A program made the translations under genes and the position numbers. Of a stretch of DNA of 64,000 nt, positions 27,822 to 38,274 are shown piece after piece. The notes beneath the pieces are model-generated. The model was given only the letters and a program-made list of their open reading frames with translations. It searched no databases and was not told the origin of the DNA. How positions within the stretch are numbered: the first letter of the stretch is position 1; each line of letters opens with the position of its first letter. This DNA comes from JAXGXJ01 sp963829545 (GTDB taxonomy: Bacteria; Actinomycetota; Thermoleophilia; RBG-16-64-13), in NCBI GenBank assembly GCA_963829545.1, contig CAWHIX010000011.1, positions 248,001 through 312,000 of the forward strand, in the 5' to 3' direction.

Positions 27822-29157
27822 ATGTCTGAGAAAGCCTGGCAGGACATGACGGCCGAAGAGAAGCTCGCGTGGCGCATCCAGCAGTGGCGTGAGCCGGGCG
27901 TGCCGTTCGCGAGTCCCGAGGCCGAGGCCGAGTACACGGCCAGGGTAGACCGCTTCGTGGCGGCTATCGAGCTCCGTGAGCCCGACCGGGTGCCCGTCAA
28001 TGTGAACGCGGGCTGGTGGCCGACCTCCTGGGCCGGGCTCTCCGCCGTACGAGGTCATGCACGATTCGGCGCGGGCCGCGCAGGCGTACGTGGACTTCAA
28101 CGTGGAGTTCCAGCCCGACGGCATGGTCAGCCCAGTCCTTTACACCACTCCCGCCTCGGTCTTCGAGACCATCGACTACCGGCTCTACCAGTGGGCCGGT
28201 CACGGCATCTCGGAAGACGCGGGCTTCCAGTACAACGAGAAGGAATGGATGCTCCCCGAGGAGTACGATCATCTCATCGCCGACCCCTCGGACTACATGC
28301 TCCGTACCTACCTGCCCCGCACCGTAGGGGCCTTCGGCGGTTTTGCCGGCCTCTCCTCGCTCTTCGACTACATCGAACTGCCCTTCGTCTCCGGGCAGGT
28401 CGGTGGCTGGGGCACCCCGGAGATGGCGGACGGTCTGGAGCGGCTGGCCAAGGCCGCGCGGATGATCGGCGATTGGGGGGCAGCGGTCTTTCCGAAGATC
28501 GGCGAGATGATGGCGCTGGGTTTCCCGCCCTACTACGGATCTGCCACGAAGGCTCCGTTCGACTACCTGGGCGACAGCCTGCGGGGCACCCGAGAGGTGG
28601 TCATCGACCTGTACCGGCGGCCGGAGAAAGTGCTCGCCGCCTGCGAGCGCCTGACGCAGGTGGCCATCGACTTCGTCGTGCGCCGCCCGGGCCCGCGTCC
28701 CACCCCCGTGGTGTTCATGCCTCTCCACAAGGGCGCGGACGGGTTCATGAGCGACGAGCAGTTCCATACCTTCTACTGGCCCAGCCTGAAGGCCGTCATC
28801 CTGGGTCTCATCGAGGAGGGCTTCATCCCCTTCCTCTTCGCCGAGGGACGTTTCGGCTCGCGGCTGGAAGCCATCATGGACCTGCCCAAGGGCAAGACCA
28901 TCTGGCTCTTCGACCAGACCGACATGACGCGGGCCAAAGAGACCATCGGTCAGGTGGCCTGCATCGAGGGGAACGTCCCGCTGTCCCTGATGCACGCGGG
29001 GACCGTGGAAGAGACGGCCGCTTACAGCCGCGCCCTCATCGACTCCGCCGGCAAGGGGGGCGGCTTCATTCTCAACATCGGCGCGGTGGCCGACGGAGGC
29101 AAGGCGGAGAATCTGCGGGCCATGATACAGACGGCCAAGGAGTACGGCAGGTACTAA
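27822..29157 (+). CDS. URO-D superfamily methyltransferase-like protein 2 (one frameshift)
   Basis: Start ATG 27822. The first 75 residues (KAWQDMTAEEKLAWRIQQWR) are in one frame; near 28035 an extra base shifts to the frame ending at 29157, in which VMHDSARAAQAYVDFNVEFQ continues the family alignment. It shares with 26413 and 41304 the segments GFQYNEKEWMLPEEYD, PLHKGADGF, DQTDM and CIEGNVPLS, and lacks the zinc-binding H-x-C. Tandem duplicate of the gene at 26413, 65 bases downstream. Confidence 0.82.
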
Positions 29158-29329
29158 TCGTGGTCCGAACGTGCTAGGGGTTGAGGAGCTTCTGCAGGAG
29201 GTGATTGTTTGGTGCTGGCAGGGAGTGACTAGGTGAGTCCTCGGGCGTGACGGGGGTGCCTAGACCGCGGGTCTGATCGTAAGCCCATTCTTGATCGAGA
29301 AGTACAGAAATCGGAGGGAGGACCACAGG

Positions 29330-30819
29330 ATGCACAAAGAGGAAGAAGATCCCAAGACCAGGAAAATGCGAGCCTTAGAGCAACACTCAGCCGCGCGTTC
29401 CTGAAGTACGCCGGGATCACCGGCGCGGCCATCACCGTCAGCGGCGGTCTCGGCGGACTGCTCGCCGCCTGCGGCGGCGATGAAGAGACCACCACCACGG
29501 CGGCTGGTGAGACCGAGACCACTGCTGGCGGGCGAGACCACGACGACCGCGGCAGGCGAAACCACTACGACGGTCGCCGCCGGCCCGGAACCGCCGGCTC
29601 AGGACAAGTTCGTCATCGGCGGGGCGCGGCCCGATTTCGGGCATCTTCGCGATGTTCGAGCAGGCCCACTTCGGTCCCGCCTACAAGATGTGGGTGGACG
29701 ACATGAACGCGGCCGGCGGCATCAACATCGCCGGCAAGAAGCTGCCCGTCGAGATGAAGGTCTACGACGACCAGAGCGACCTCGACACGTGCATGCGTCT
29801 CCTCACCAAGCTCATGGAGGAGGACAAGGTCGACTGGCTGCTCGGGGCCGCAGAGCACGGCCTTCCTGTTCGCCGGGGCCGGCCTCGCCCAGCGCACGGG
29901 TACATCCTGTGCAGTGCGGAGGGTGGCGCGACCACGCTCGAGGCAGGAGATGGCGAAGGGCTCCCTGCCTCTCTTCTTCCAGTTCCTCAACTACTCCAAC
30001 CACTACCAGATGCCGATGTACGCGGACGATCCTCAACGAACTGGGCGCGAAGACCGTCTCGATCGGCTATCTCGACGACCTGCACGGCATCGAATACCAG
30101 GCCAGGCACAGATATACTTCTTCAGCGCCGCGGGCATCGAGATCCTGAGCGCGACGGCCATCCCGGTGGGCATCAAGGACGTCGTCGAGCATCGTCAAGA
30201 AGTGGGCCGAAGAGAAGCCGGATGTGGTCTGCTCGTTCCAGTATCCCGACGCAGACCATCCTGACGCTGCAGACCATGATGCAGCTCGACTACAACCCCA
30301 AGGCCTGCGCTTGGCGGCCCGGGCAGCTGCTACCCAGGCTATCTACAACATCTTCGCGGGCGCGGCCGACGGGTGCATGTTCGAGGGCGCGTGGAGTCCT
30401 GCACAAAGCCCCGAGGTCAAGGCCTACTACGACAAGCTCGTCACCTTCGTCGGCGACAAGGCGAACGTCGACTTCTGGGGTCCGCTGATCTACAGGGCTG
30501 AGCTGGAGTTCATCCAGCAGGCCATCGAGAAGGCCGCGACGCTGAACCATGAGGCGATCGCCGAGGTCACTGCGGACGGCGCACTTCAAGACCATCATGA
30601 GCGCGGACATGTTCTTGACCGACCAGATCTTGGACAAGCTCGTGCTACGCCGGCCAGATCGGTCAGTGGCAGAACGGGTTCCCGCAGGTCATCGACGCGG
30701 GCGCCAAGCGCACCGCGAAGGAGATCTGGTATCCGAAGCCGACCTGGACTGAAGCCGCCACGCGATGTCGACGACCAGCACCACCTAGCCTTCTAGGCGG
30801 CGGTGTCCGCTCGAGCTGA
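29330..30819 (+). CDS. LivK-type substrate-binding lipoprotein 1 (many frameshifts)
   Basis: Branched-chain-amino-acid-type (periplasmic-binding-protein I fold) solute receptor. ATG 29330 has GGAGG upstream. A Tat-like lipoprotein signal (LSRAFLKYAGITGAA ... LLAACGG) and a Thr-rich linker precede the receptor domain GPAYKMWVDDMNAAGGINIA. The frame breaks at about 29385, 29530, 29630, 29853, 29900, 29946, 30028, 30103, 30186, 30246, 30320, 30580 and 30655; each segment continues the same protein, ending in KEIWYPKPTW. The end coordinate is approximate. It is the receptor of the importer whose other genes follow. Confidence 0.72.
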
Positions 30820-30844
30820 GACAAGCCTGAAGCGATGGAGCAGA

Positions 30845-30880
30845 CCCCCGGGGGCGCGCCGGGGAGCGCGCCCCCGGGGG
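30845..30880 (+). terminator. 15-bp hairpin between livK1 and livH1
   Basis: CCCCCGGGGGCGCGC (30845-30859) pairs with 30866-30880 around a 6-base loop. No T-run follows. Its position after the receptor gene suits the partial terminator or stabiliser that keeps binding-protein mRNA in excess over permease mRNA. Confidence 0.5.
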
Positions 30881-30930
30881 GATTCTGTGTACAAGCTCCG
30901 CCCACAGTGCAGTTGTAAGAAGGGTCTTGC

Positions 30931-31794
30931 ATGGTAGTTGTGAGAGACATCATCATCACCGGGCTGCTACTCGGGGGCATCTTCGCCCTCGTCTCCGTGG
31001 GGCTTAGCCTGCAGTACGGAGTCGGGCGCGTACTCAACGTCGCCCACGGCGAGTTCATCATGCTGGGGGCGTTCATCACCTTCTGGCTCACGGGGAGCAC
31101 GATCGGGATGAACCCGCTGGTGACCATGGTCGATCACGGCGCCGCTGATCTTCGTGATAGGCTGGCTGCTCCACGCGACTTTGTTCCGCCGTCTCATGCG
31201 CACCTCGCCCTCGCTGGACGTCTTCGAGGGCAAGTCGATGCTGGCTTCGTTCGGGCTTCTCTACGTCGTGCAGAACATGGCCCGAATAATCTGGGGCTCA
31301 CAGAGTTATCAGGTCACTGTATTTGAACAGACGCGTCACCAGCGCGCAGATCCCGCTCAATCGGCTGGTGGCGCTGGGGGTCGTCATCGTCATAGGGGTG
31401 GCCTTCTACTTCTTCCTGGCCCGCACGCGCATGGGCAAGGCCATCCGGTCTTCGGCTCAGGACCCGACTACCGCCGGACTCATGGGTGTCAACATCAACA
31501 GCGTGCTGGCGATCTGCTTCGGACTGGGTCTGGCTATGGCCGGCATCGCCGGCAGGCTAATCAGCACTCTTTCCCATCCAGACGAGCATGGGCCTGCAAT
31601 ACACGGTGATCGCCATGATCGTCGTGGTCCTGGGGGGCCTGGGCAGCATCACGGGGGCCATGATCGGCGGCCTCATACTGGGCATCGTGTCCCAGGTGGT
31701 CACGTACTTCCAGCCGACCATGACCTTCATCGCCTACTACATCATCTTCATCTTGCTGCTACTGATAAGGCCCAAAGGGATCATGGGGAAGTAG
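30931..31794 (+). CDS. LivH-type ABC permease 1 (frameshifts)
   Basis: Inner-membrane permease of the HAAT family. It opens with DIIITGLLLGGIFALVSVGL and YGVGRVLNVAHGEFIMLGAF, the LivH signature, and ends with a run of hydrophobic helices before IRPKGIMGK. Extra bases near 31132, 31319 and 31566 break the frame; the three pieces join into one normal LivH of about 285 residues. The stop lies 2 bases before livM1. Confidence 0.83.
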
Positions 31795-31796
31795 CT

Positions 31797-32724
31797 ATGA
31801 AAACCATCACTTCACACAAGAACAAGATCGTCAATCTGGGCATCCTCGTCGTGGCCTTCGTCGTGCTCGCACTGGTGCCGACCATCACTCAGGGCTACTG
31901 GGTCACGCTGATCACCGACATCCTCAGGTACGTCGTCCTGGCCGTGGCCTGGGTGATCTTCTCGGGGTCCCACCAACTACATGTCGCTGGCCACCGCCGC
32001 TTTCTACGGTCTTGGCTTCTACATCGCAGCCGTGGCCAATGGACCTCTGCCCTTCCCGCTGGTCATCATCATCGCCGGGGTGGCGGCCTTCGTGGTGGCC
32101 CTGTGGTCGGGGCGCTGACCTCAGGCTGAGGGGCGTCTACTTCACCATCTTCACCTTCGCGCTCGTGTTGCTGGTCAACAACGTCGTGCTCGAGGTGGAG
32201 CGTATCGTCACGGGGACGCGCGGGCGCTTCGTAGAGACCGAGACCAGCGACGATCGCCTACTACGCCATGTTCATCGTGGCGGTGTTGACGATTCGTGAT
32301 CGCTGTCGGTCGATCAGGCGCTCGCGCTACGGTCTTGCGCTGCAGAGCATCGGCGAGTACGAGGAAGCCGCGGCGCACAGTGGCATCAACGTCGTGCGGA
32401 CGAAGGTCTCGTCTTTGCGGTCAGCTCGGTGTTCATGGGCATGGCCGGGGCCATCATCGCGACGCGGAGGACCTACATCGACCCCGGCATCGCCTTCAGC
32501 CTGAACACCTCGTTCCTGCCGGTGCTGATGGCCCTGTTCGGCGGCATGGGCAGTCTCGTCGGGCCGGTGATCGGAGCGGCTCTGTTCACCTACATCGGGG
32601 AGCTTCTGCTCACTCGCTTCCCGGACCTGTACATGCTCATCTTCGGCGTCGTGCTGATCCTGGCCATCGTGTTCATGCCGAACGGCATACTGGGTGCTGG
32701 CGCAGGGAGCCTGGAGCAAGATGA
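31797..32724 (+). CDS. LivM-type ABC permease 1 (frameshifts)
   Basis: Second permease subunit. Begins MKTITSHKNKIVNLGILVVA at ATG 31797. Conserved LivM pieces are YMSLATAAFYGLGFYIAA, RGVYFTIFTFALVLLVNN, SRYGLALQSIGEYEEAAAHS and LMALFGGMGSLVGPVIGAA. Frame changes occur near 31970, 32110, 32250, 32293, 32310 and 32408 and close to the C-terminus; the stop at 32724 is chosen because the livG ribosome site AGGAGG follows at once. Confidence 0.8.
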
Positions 32725-32736
32725 GAGGAGGTCGAC

Positions 32737-33525
32737 GTGCACCTGCTTGAAGGTGAAAGGGTCACTCAAGCATTTCGGCGGCCTGGCCGCGGTCTCCGAA
32801 CGTCGACTTCTACGTGGACCAAGGAGAGATACTGGGACTCATCGGGCCCAACGGCGCCGGCAAGACCACGCTGTTCAACCTCATCTCGGCTGCGCTCAAG
32901 CCGACGTCGGGCAAGATCACCTTCAAAGGGCGGGAGATCACCGGTCTACCCGCCTACAAGATCTGCCGGCTTGGGCATGGCTCGGACCTTCCAGACGGTC
33001 AAGATCTTCCCCCACGTCACTGTGGTGCAGGAATGTCATGGTCGGTTCGCTGTTCGGGACCGGGGCGGCACATAAGCGAGGCAGAGGCTCTGAAGAAGGC
33101 AGAGGAAGCGTTGGACTTCGTGAATCTCACCCATCTCAAGGATCTGCCGGCCGGGGACCTCACTCTGGCGAACCAGAAGCGCCTCGAGGTGGCGCGCGCC
33201 CTGGCGACGGATCCCACAGCTGCTGCTGCTCGACGAGTTGATGGCCGGTCTCACTCACACCGAGATCGACGAGGCCATGAAGGACATCACCCAGATCCGT
33301 GCTCAGCGGGCATCACCGTGATCATGATCGAGCACGTGATGCACGCCATCATGGATATCTGCGACCGCATCGTCGTGCTGGACCACGGAGCCAAGATCGC
33401 CGAGGGTACCCCGGCTGAGGTCGCGCGTCAACCAGGAAGTGATCGAATGCTACCTGGGTCAAGACACGGGGGAAGACGAAGATCTGGAGGACGACGAAGA
33501 ATCTGGGGATGATGAACGATGCTGA
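32737..33525 (+). CDS. LivG-type ABC ATPase 1 (frameshifts)
   Basis: GTG 32737 after AGGAGG. Walker A is intact (GLIGPNGAGKTTLFNLIS), followed by MARTFQTVKIFPHVTVVQ, LTLANQKRLEVARALATDP (the family signature is usually LSYGxQRRLEIARAL) and HVMHAIMDICDRIVVLDHGAKIAEG. Single-base changes near 32750, 32798, 32973, 33030, 33077, 33219, 33308 and 33428 break the frame. The C-terminal tail is very acidic (LEDDEESGDDE). It overlaps livF1 by a few bases. Confidence 0.8.
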
Positions 33526-34260
33526 AAGTTGATGGGGTCAGCGCCGGCTACGGAAACGTGCAGGTCTTCTGGGACCTGTCCCTCGAGGTGAACGAAGGGG
33601 AGTTCGTCGCCCTGGTGGGTGCGAACGGGGCCGGCAAGACGACGCTGCTCAAGACCATCTCCGGGGTCATGAGGCCGTCGGCCGGTAGCATCAGCTTCCT
33701 CGACAAGCGCCATCGACACGATGCACAGCCAACGACATCGTCGGCTCTGGGGCTCTCGCACATTCCCGAAAGCCGGAAGCTCTTCACCGACATGTCCATC
33801 CGCGAGAACCTGGAGATGGGGGCCTATCCGCGGCGTTCGTGGAAGGACCGGCGCCAGACCATGGAGTGGGTGTTCGGTCTCTTCCCTCGTCTCGAGGAAC
33901 GGGCCGAGCAACCTGGCCCGCACCCTGAGCGGCGGCGAGCAGCAGATGCTGGCCATGGGGCGTGGTCTCATGTCCAAGCCCAAGATGGTGATGGTCGACG
34001 AGCCGTCCAACGGTCTGGCGCCGCTGGTGGTCACCGAGGTCTTCGAGATCCTGAAGTCGCTCCACAAAGAGGGCATCACCATCCTGCTGGTGGAGCAGAA
34101 CGTGCGCCAGACTCTGGCTGCCGCCGACCGGGCCTACGTCATCGAGAACGGCCGGCTCGCTCTCGCGGGAGCCTGCAAGATGCTGCGCAAGAGCGACCAC
34201 GTCCGCAAGGCGTACCTGGGGCTGTACGAACGCAGCGCCGCGAATAGCGGCTCAATTTGA
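33519..34260 (+). CDS. LivF-type ABC ATPase 1 (frameshifts)
   Basis: ATG 33519. Walker A VGANGAGKTTLLKTISG near residues 33-49, HIPESRKLFTDMSIRENLEM, LSGGEQQMLAMGRGLMSKP and Walker B MVMVDEPSNGLAP identify LivF. Three extra bases fall within 33700-33750 and one near 33910. It completes importer 1 (K-H-M-G-F). A hairpin terminator follows at 34274. Confidence 0.83.
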
Positions 34261-34273
34261 CCGAGACCGCCAA

Positions 34274-34303
34274 GGGGCGGCGCGCCTGCAGGCGCGCCGC
34301 CCC
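34274..34303. terminator. 13-bp hairpin ending the first liv operon
   Basis: GGGGCGGCGCGCC (34274-34286) pairs with 34291-34303 around TGCA, between convergent livF1 and the nitroreductase gene. Confidence 0.62.
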
Positions 34304-34338
34304 TCAGCTCATGGGACCGTTCCCGGCCCAGCCAGCGG

Positions 34339-35007
34339 CTACATCCCGACGAACTTCACCGCGTCGTCCAGCGACCGGCGCTCGCTGCGGAAGGCGTCCT
34401 CAGGGCCGCTCTCGTCCGCGTAGCCCAGCGCTATGCCGATGACGATCTGCAGCTCGTCCGGGATACCCAACTCGGCGCGGATCACGTCCGGGTAGACGAC
34501 CAGGTTGATGGCCACGGCCGAATCCACTCCCTGCGCCTGCGCCGCCAACATGATGCTCTGGGCCATGGCCCCCAGGTCGTAGACCGACCAGTGTCCGAGC
34601 CGCCGGTCCATGCACAGATAGACCACGCAGGGGGCGTCGAAGAAGCGGCGGTTGGCCTCCACAAAGGCGTGCTGGAAGGCTGGGATCATCCGGGGTCGTG
34701 CCGGCCACGCGCGCTCGGCCCGCGGTGAGCGCCTTGGTGCGGGCGCGACACTCCTCGGGCCAGCCGCCCGGCATCTCCATGTCGGGATGGCCCGGCACCT
34801 TCGGCTCGGGTGCGCTCGACGAAGGTCGCCCGGACGCGCTCCAGCACTTCTCCGCCGGCAACGTAGATCTCCCAGGGTTGGGTATTGGCCCAAGAAGGGA
34901 GTGCGGAGGGCAGCTTCGAGGATGGTCTCGAGGGTCTCTCGCGGGACGGGGAGATCGAGGAAGGCGCGGACGGTGCGGCGACGCTGCAGTGCCTCGAATA
35001 CATCCAT
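34339..35007 (-). CDS. Nitroreductase family protein (frameshifts)
   Basis: FMN-dependent nitroreductase fold. It begins MDVFEALQRRRTVRAFLDLP, in which the RRxxRxF element contacts FMN; NTQPWEIYVAGG (in a shifted frame near 34880) is the next FMN motif, and the C-terminal part AQSIMLAAQAQGVDSAVAIN is conserved. Frame changes near 34900, 34810 and 34690 break the middle. The natural substrate is unknown. Possibly cotranscribed with the MerR-TetR regulator upstream. Confidence 0.76.
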   Translation of the reverse strand: MDVFEALQRRRTVRAFLDLPVPRETLETILEAALRTPFLGQYPTLGDLRCRRRSAGARPGDLRRAHPSRRCRAIPTWRCRAAGPRSVAPAPRRSPRAERAWPARPRMIPAFQHAFVEANRRFFDAPCVVYLCMDRRLGHWSVYDLGAMAQSIMLAAQAQGVDSAVAINLVVYPDVIRAELGIPDELQIVIGIALGYADESGPEDAFRSERRSLDDAVKFVGM

Positions 35008-35041
35008 AGGTTGCTCCTTCGGCAGGGGGATGGCGGCGTGG

Positions 35042-35954
35042 CTATTCGTCGAGAGCCGGCGGGCTTTCCGGCCTGCGCGCGGCCACTTCTTTGATCAGCT
35101 CCGTGTACCGGGCTACCTGAGAGTCGATATCTACCTGTCCACCCAGTCCCGCCAAGATAACCAGATACAGCCAGAGGTGGGTCGTCAGCACGTCCTCGCG
35201 CGTGAAGGTGTCGTCCCATGAGGCGCGCAGCGACGTATTGTGCATCGCCCCCAAGAGGCTGTAGGCCAGCAGTTCAAGAGAGGCAGTGGTAGCCGCCCCC
35301 TGCTCGGGAGCGCTCCCCAGATCCTCCACGATATGGCTCACGATCGGTGCCCAGGCCTGCTCGACGAGTCGGGTCAATTCGGCGTTGTCACCCGCTTCCG
35401 AGCGGATCACAGACATCGCAGACGAGCCGAGGTCATTGGCCCTGGCATCGGCCTGCAACCGCCACAGCAGACGCTCGCCCGGGTCGGCCGTCTTCAGCTT
35501 CGGCTCGACGAACGCGAGGTTCCAGGAGACGAACGTCTTGAAGGACTCGACGAGCAGTTCTGCCTTGCTGGGGAAGTGTGCGTAGAAGACCTGAGAGGTG
35601 ACTCCCGCCGCGCGGATGATGTCGGCGACACGGGCGTTGTCGTACCCCTGTCCATGAACTCCTCGGTCGCCACGCGCAGGATGATCTTCCGGATGCGGTC
35701 GTTTTCGCGGGCGATCAGATCGGTGTCGGCATCATCGATGCGGGCCACGTCGCCGCTCAGTCTCCGCCCGGACCTCGGCGAGAGACGAGGCCGCCCTCCT
35801 TGAGCTCCATGATCCTGCGAAGCAGTTCGACATGGTCTTCGGTGTATAGAGACCGATTCACGGCAGTCTTGTGGGGCTGCGGGAGGAGGCCTTCTCGCAG
35901 GTAGAAGTGGATGCTGGTTCGGGGGACACCCGTCCTCTGGACCAAGCCCGACAT
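35042..35954 (-). CDS. MerR-TetR composite transcriptional regulator (frameshifts)
   Basis: Two DNA-binding modules in one gene. From ATG 35954 a MerR-type winged helix (MSGLVQRTGVPRTSIHFYLR, EGLLPQPH, then YTEDHVELLRRIMELKEGG) is followed, after frame breaks near 35770-35740, by a TetR domain: IRKIILRVATEEFMDRG, then (shift near 35645) DNARVADIIRAAGVTSQVFY and AHFPSKAELL, and a TetR ligand domain to the stop at 35042. Because no new start codon or ribosome site separates the modules, I read one protein of about 300 residues. It is divergent from the second liv operon, which it probably controls. Confidence 0.68.
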
Positions 35955-36099
35955 TGTGAGTAGTTCGGCGATGTCCTATCAGTCCTCTCCGTCTTCGCTC
36001 GACGCACGCCCTTGGCGCGGAATCCCAAGGCCACAAAATCCTAGCTCGTCTGTCTACTAGCTACAAGGGGTATACACAGTAAAATAACGACAAGCGGTG

Positions 36100-36128
36100 T
36101 TGACAAAGCAGGCGCGCTCGTCTACGAT
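36100..36128 (+). promoter_or_regulatory. Promoter of the second liv operon
   Basis: TTGACA (36100-36105), exactly 17 bases, then TACGAT (36123-36128): a near-consensus sigma-70 promoter 54 bases before livH2. A TAGCT/AGCTA inverted pair (36042-36063) upstream could be an operator for the divergent MerR-TetR protein. Confidence 0.6.
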
Positions 36129-36181
36129 GCCGGGTATTCGGTGGCCGCCGGATGCAGTTGCTCGGCATAAGAGGGGCGCAC

Positions 36182-37060
36182 GTGGACAAATGGCTCCAGC
36201 TTCTGGTGACCGGGATAACGGTGGGGAGTATCTACTCTCTCATCGCGCTCGGGTACGTCACCATCTACCGCACGTCGCGCATAGTCAACATGGCCCAAGG
36301 CGCCTTCGTGATGTTCGGCGCCTTCTTCACGTATTCGTTCCTGAGCGAGATAGGGCTTCCCTATTGGCTGTCGGCGATCCTTGCCATCGTGGCGGTCGTG
36401 ATAGTCGCCATGGTGATGTATCTCTTGGTGCTCAGGCCTCTCATCAAGATCTCCCTGGTGTCCATCATCCTCGCCACCATGGCCCTCAGCATCCTCTTCG
36501 AGAACCTGGTTCTGCTCAAGTGGGGGGGCTACGGCAAGAGCATCCCCGCCTTCACCGGTGACCAGGCCCTGTTCATCGGCGAAGTGGCCATCTTCCCGCA
36601 AAGCCTGTGGGTGATCGGCCTCATGATCCTGGTGCTCGTCGGCCTGTACCTGCTCACCAGCCGCACGCGCATGGGCAAGCAGATGACGGCGACGGCCAAC
36701 GATCCCGGTGCGGCCAGCCTCTCCGGGGTCAACACCGGGCGCATGATCCTTCTCGCCTTCGCCATCTCGGCTGCCATCGGGGCCCTGGGGGGCATCGCCA
36801 TCACCCCCATCAACTCGACTTCGTATCTCTCTGGGGGCATCTTCGCCCTCTCAGGCTTTGTGGCCGCCATCCTGGGGGGCTGGGGATCGAGCAGTGGTGC
36901 CGTGGTGGGTGGCCTTGCTCTCGGCATCATCCAGTCTCTCACCACCGGTTTCCTGCCCGCCGGCTATCAGGACGCCATCGCCTATGTCGTCCTCATCCTC
37001 ATCCTGTACTTCCGCCCGAGCGGCATCCTCGGTCAACCCTCGGGCGAAGGCGAGGCGTGA
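36182..37060 (+). CDS. LivH-type ABC permease 2
   Basis: Intact permease. GTG 36182 is the likely start (VDKWLQLLVTGITVGSIYSL); an upstream start at 36152 would add 10 residues. The LivH signature YRTSRIVNMAQGAFVMFGAF is present, with about eight membrane segments, ending RPSGILGQPSGEGEA. The stop overlaps the livM start in GTGATG. No receptor gene precedes it: livK2 comes last in this operon. Confidence 0.92.
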   Translation: MDKWLQLLVTGITVGSIYSLIALGYVTIYRTSRIVNMAQGAFVMFGAFFTYSFLSEIGLPYWLSAILAIVAVVIVAMVMYLLVLRPLIKISLVSIILATMALSILFENLVLLKWGGYGKSIPAFTGDQALFIGEVAIFPQSLWVIGLMILVLVGLYLLTSRTRMGKQMTATANDPGAASLSGVNTGRMILLAFAISAAIGALGGIAITPINSTSYLSGGIFALSGFVAAILGGWGSSSGAVVGGLALGIIQSLTTGFLPAGYQDAIAYVVLILILYFRPSGILGQPSGEGEA

Positions 37061-38274
37061 TGGAACGCTTCGCCTTCATGAGGGGCCGCAGCTTCCTCCT
37101 CAAGACCCTGCTCCTGGTCGTCCTCTTGGTCTGGCCGCTTCTCTACCAGAGCGGATATGCCATGCGCATCATGACCACCGGCGGCCTCTTCACCATCCTT
37201 ACCATCGCTGTGGTCATCATCCTGGGCCAGGCCGGGCAGCTCTCCTTCGGTCACTCGGCCTTCTACGGCATCGGGGCCTACACCGCGGCCATCCTCACCA
37301 TCAAGGCCGATTTCCCCACGCTCGCGGCGCTGGTCATCGGGGCTCTGGTGGCCGGCGTGATCGCCCTCGTCGTGGGCCGGCCGGTGCTCAAGCTCCGCTA
37401 CTTCTACCTGGCTCTGGCCACCATCGGGCTGGGGCAGATCTTCCTGGTGCTCGTGCAGCAACTCCGTAGCGTCACGGGCTCGACGACCGGGCTCGCTCCC
37501 GTGCCGACGCTCAACGTCTTCGGGTTCGACTTCAACACCAACCTGCGCCAGTACTACCTGGTCTGGGTGGTGGCGGCCGTCATCATCCTGTTCATCGACC
37601 GGGCACTCAAGTATCGGGCGGGCCGGGCTCTTCGGGCCATCGCTACCAGCGAGATCGCCTCCCGGAGCCTGGGGGTGCGCACGCCCAACTGGAAGCTCCT
37701 TGCCTTCGTGGCCAGCGCCATCATCTGCGGCCTGGCCGGTGGCCTCTACGCGTTCGTCAGCATGGCCGTCACCCCCAACTCCTTCACCTTCACCGCCGCC
37801 ATCCTGCCCATCGTCATGATGCTCCTGGGCGGAGGCACGGTGTGGGGCTCGGTGATCGGTGCCATCCTCATGACCTGGGTGATCAACGGGTTCTCGAGCG
37901 TGCAGCAGTACAGCGGGGTCATCTACTCCGTCATCATGATCCTGCTGCTGATCTTCCTGCCCGCCGGCCTGGCCCTGCGGCCGGACCAGCGGGCCCGCCT
38001 CAAGGCCCTTTTCAAGCGGGAGGAGCTACAGGAGCCGGTCCAGTGCTTGGCGGCGGCTGAAGCGGACGAGCCGGCCGGCCAATGCACCACCTCGGTGGGG
38101 ATGCCCCTGGCCGTCTCGCCGGGGGTCGACATCGTCGCCGGAGAAGCGGCGACCACCACAACGGCACCGGCGGCCGCGGCCGCGGAGCGCCGCGCCGCGG
38201 AAGCGTCCGGAGTCCCCGCTCCTTGCGGTCCACGACCTCTCCGTGCACTTCGGAGGTCTGAAAGCCGTCGATGA
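37060..38274 (+). CDS. LivM-type ABC permease 2, with long tail leading into LivG
   Basis: ATG 37060 overlaps the livH stop. The LivM core is complete: GQAGQLSFGHSAFYGIGAYT, LKLRYFYLALATIGLGQIFL, RALRAIATSEIASRSLGVRT and LLGGGTVWGSVIGAILMTW, ending normally at GLALRPDQRARLKALF (about residue 318). It is followed by about 75 residues rich in Ala, Glu, Pro and Thr. There is no stop codon: a one-base shift near 38205 places this tail in frame with LivG. The tail is read as an interdomain linker; the nominal stop at 38274 lies in the wrong frame. Confidence 0.85.
   Translation: MERFAFMRGRSFLLKTLLLVVLLVWPLLYQSGYAMRIMTTGGLFTILTIAVVIILGQAGQLSFGHSAFYGIGAYTAAILTIKADFPTLAALVIGALVAGVIALVVGRPVLKLRYFYLALATIGLGQIFLVLVQQLRSVTGSTTGLAPVPTLNVFGFDFNTNLRQYYLVWVVAAVIILFIDRALKYRAGRALRAIATSEIASRSLGVRTPNWKLLAFVASAIICGLAGGLYAFVSMAVTPNSFTFTAAILPIVMMLLGGGTVWGSVIGAILMTWVINGFSSVQQYSGVIYSVIMILLLIFLPAGLALRPDQRARLKALFKREELQEPVQCLAAAEADEPAGQCTTSVGMPLAVSPGVDIVAGEAATTTTAPAAAAAERRAAEASGVPAPCGPRPLRALRRSESRR

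Noticed and set aside
29330..33910. A regular periodicity in the frameshift positions, as from a file-format artefact
   Set aside because: Estimated intervals (46, 47, 75, 82, 100, 187, 223, 247, 404 bases) show no common period.
29330..34260. The first liv operon as a decayed pseudogene cluster
   Set aside because: Every fragment keeps conserved motifs and the changes are one-base indels only; decay would also bring substitutions and stops. Sequencing error is the simpler explanation, though reads are needed.
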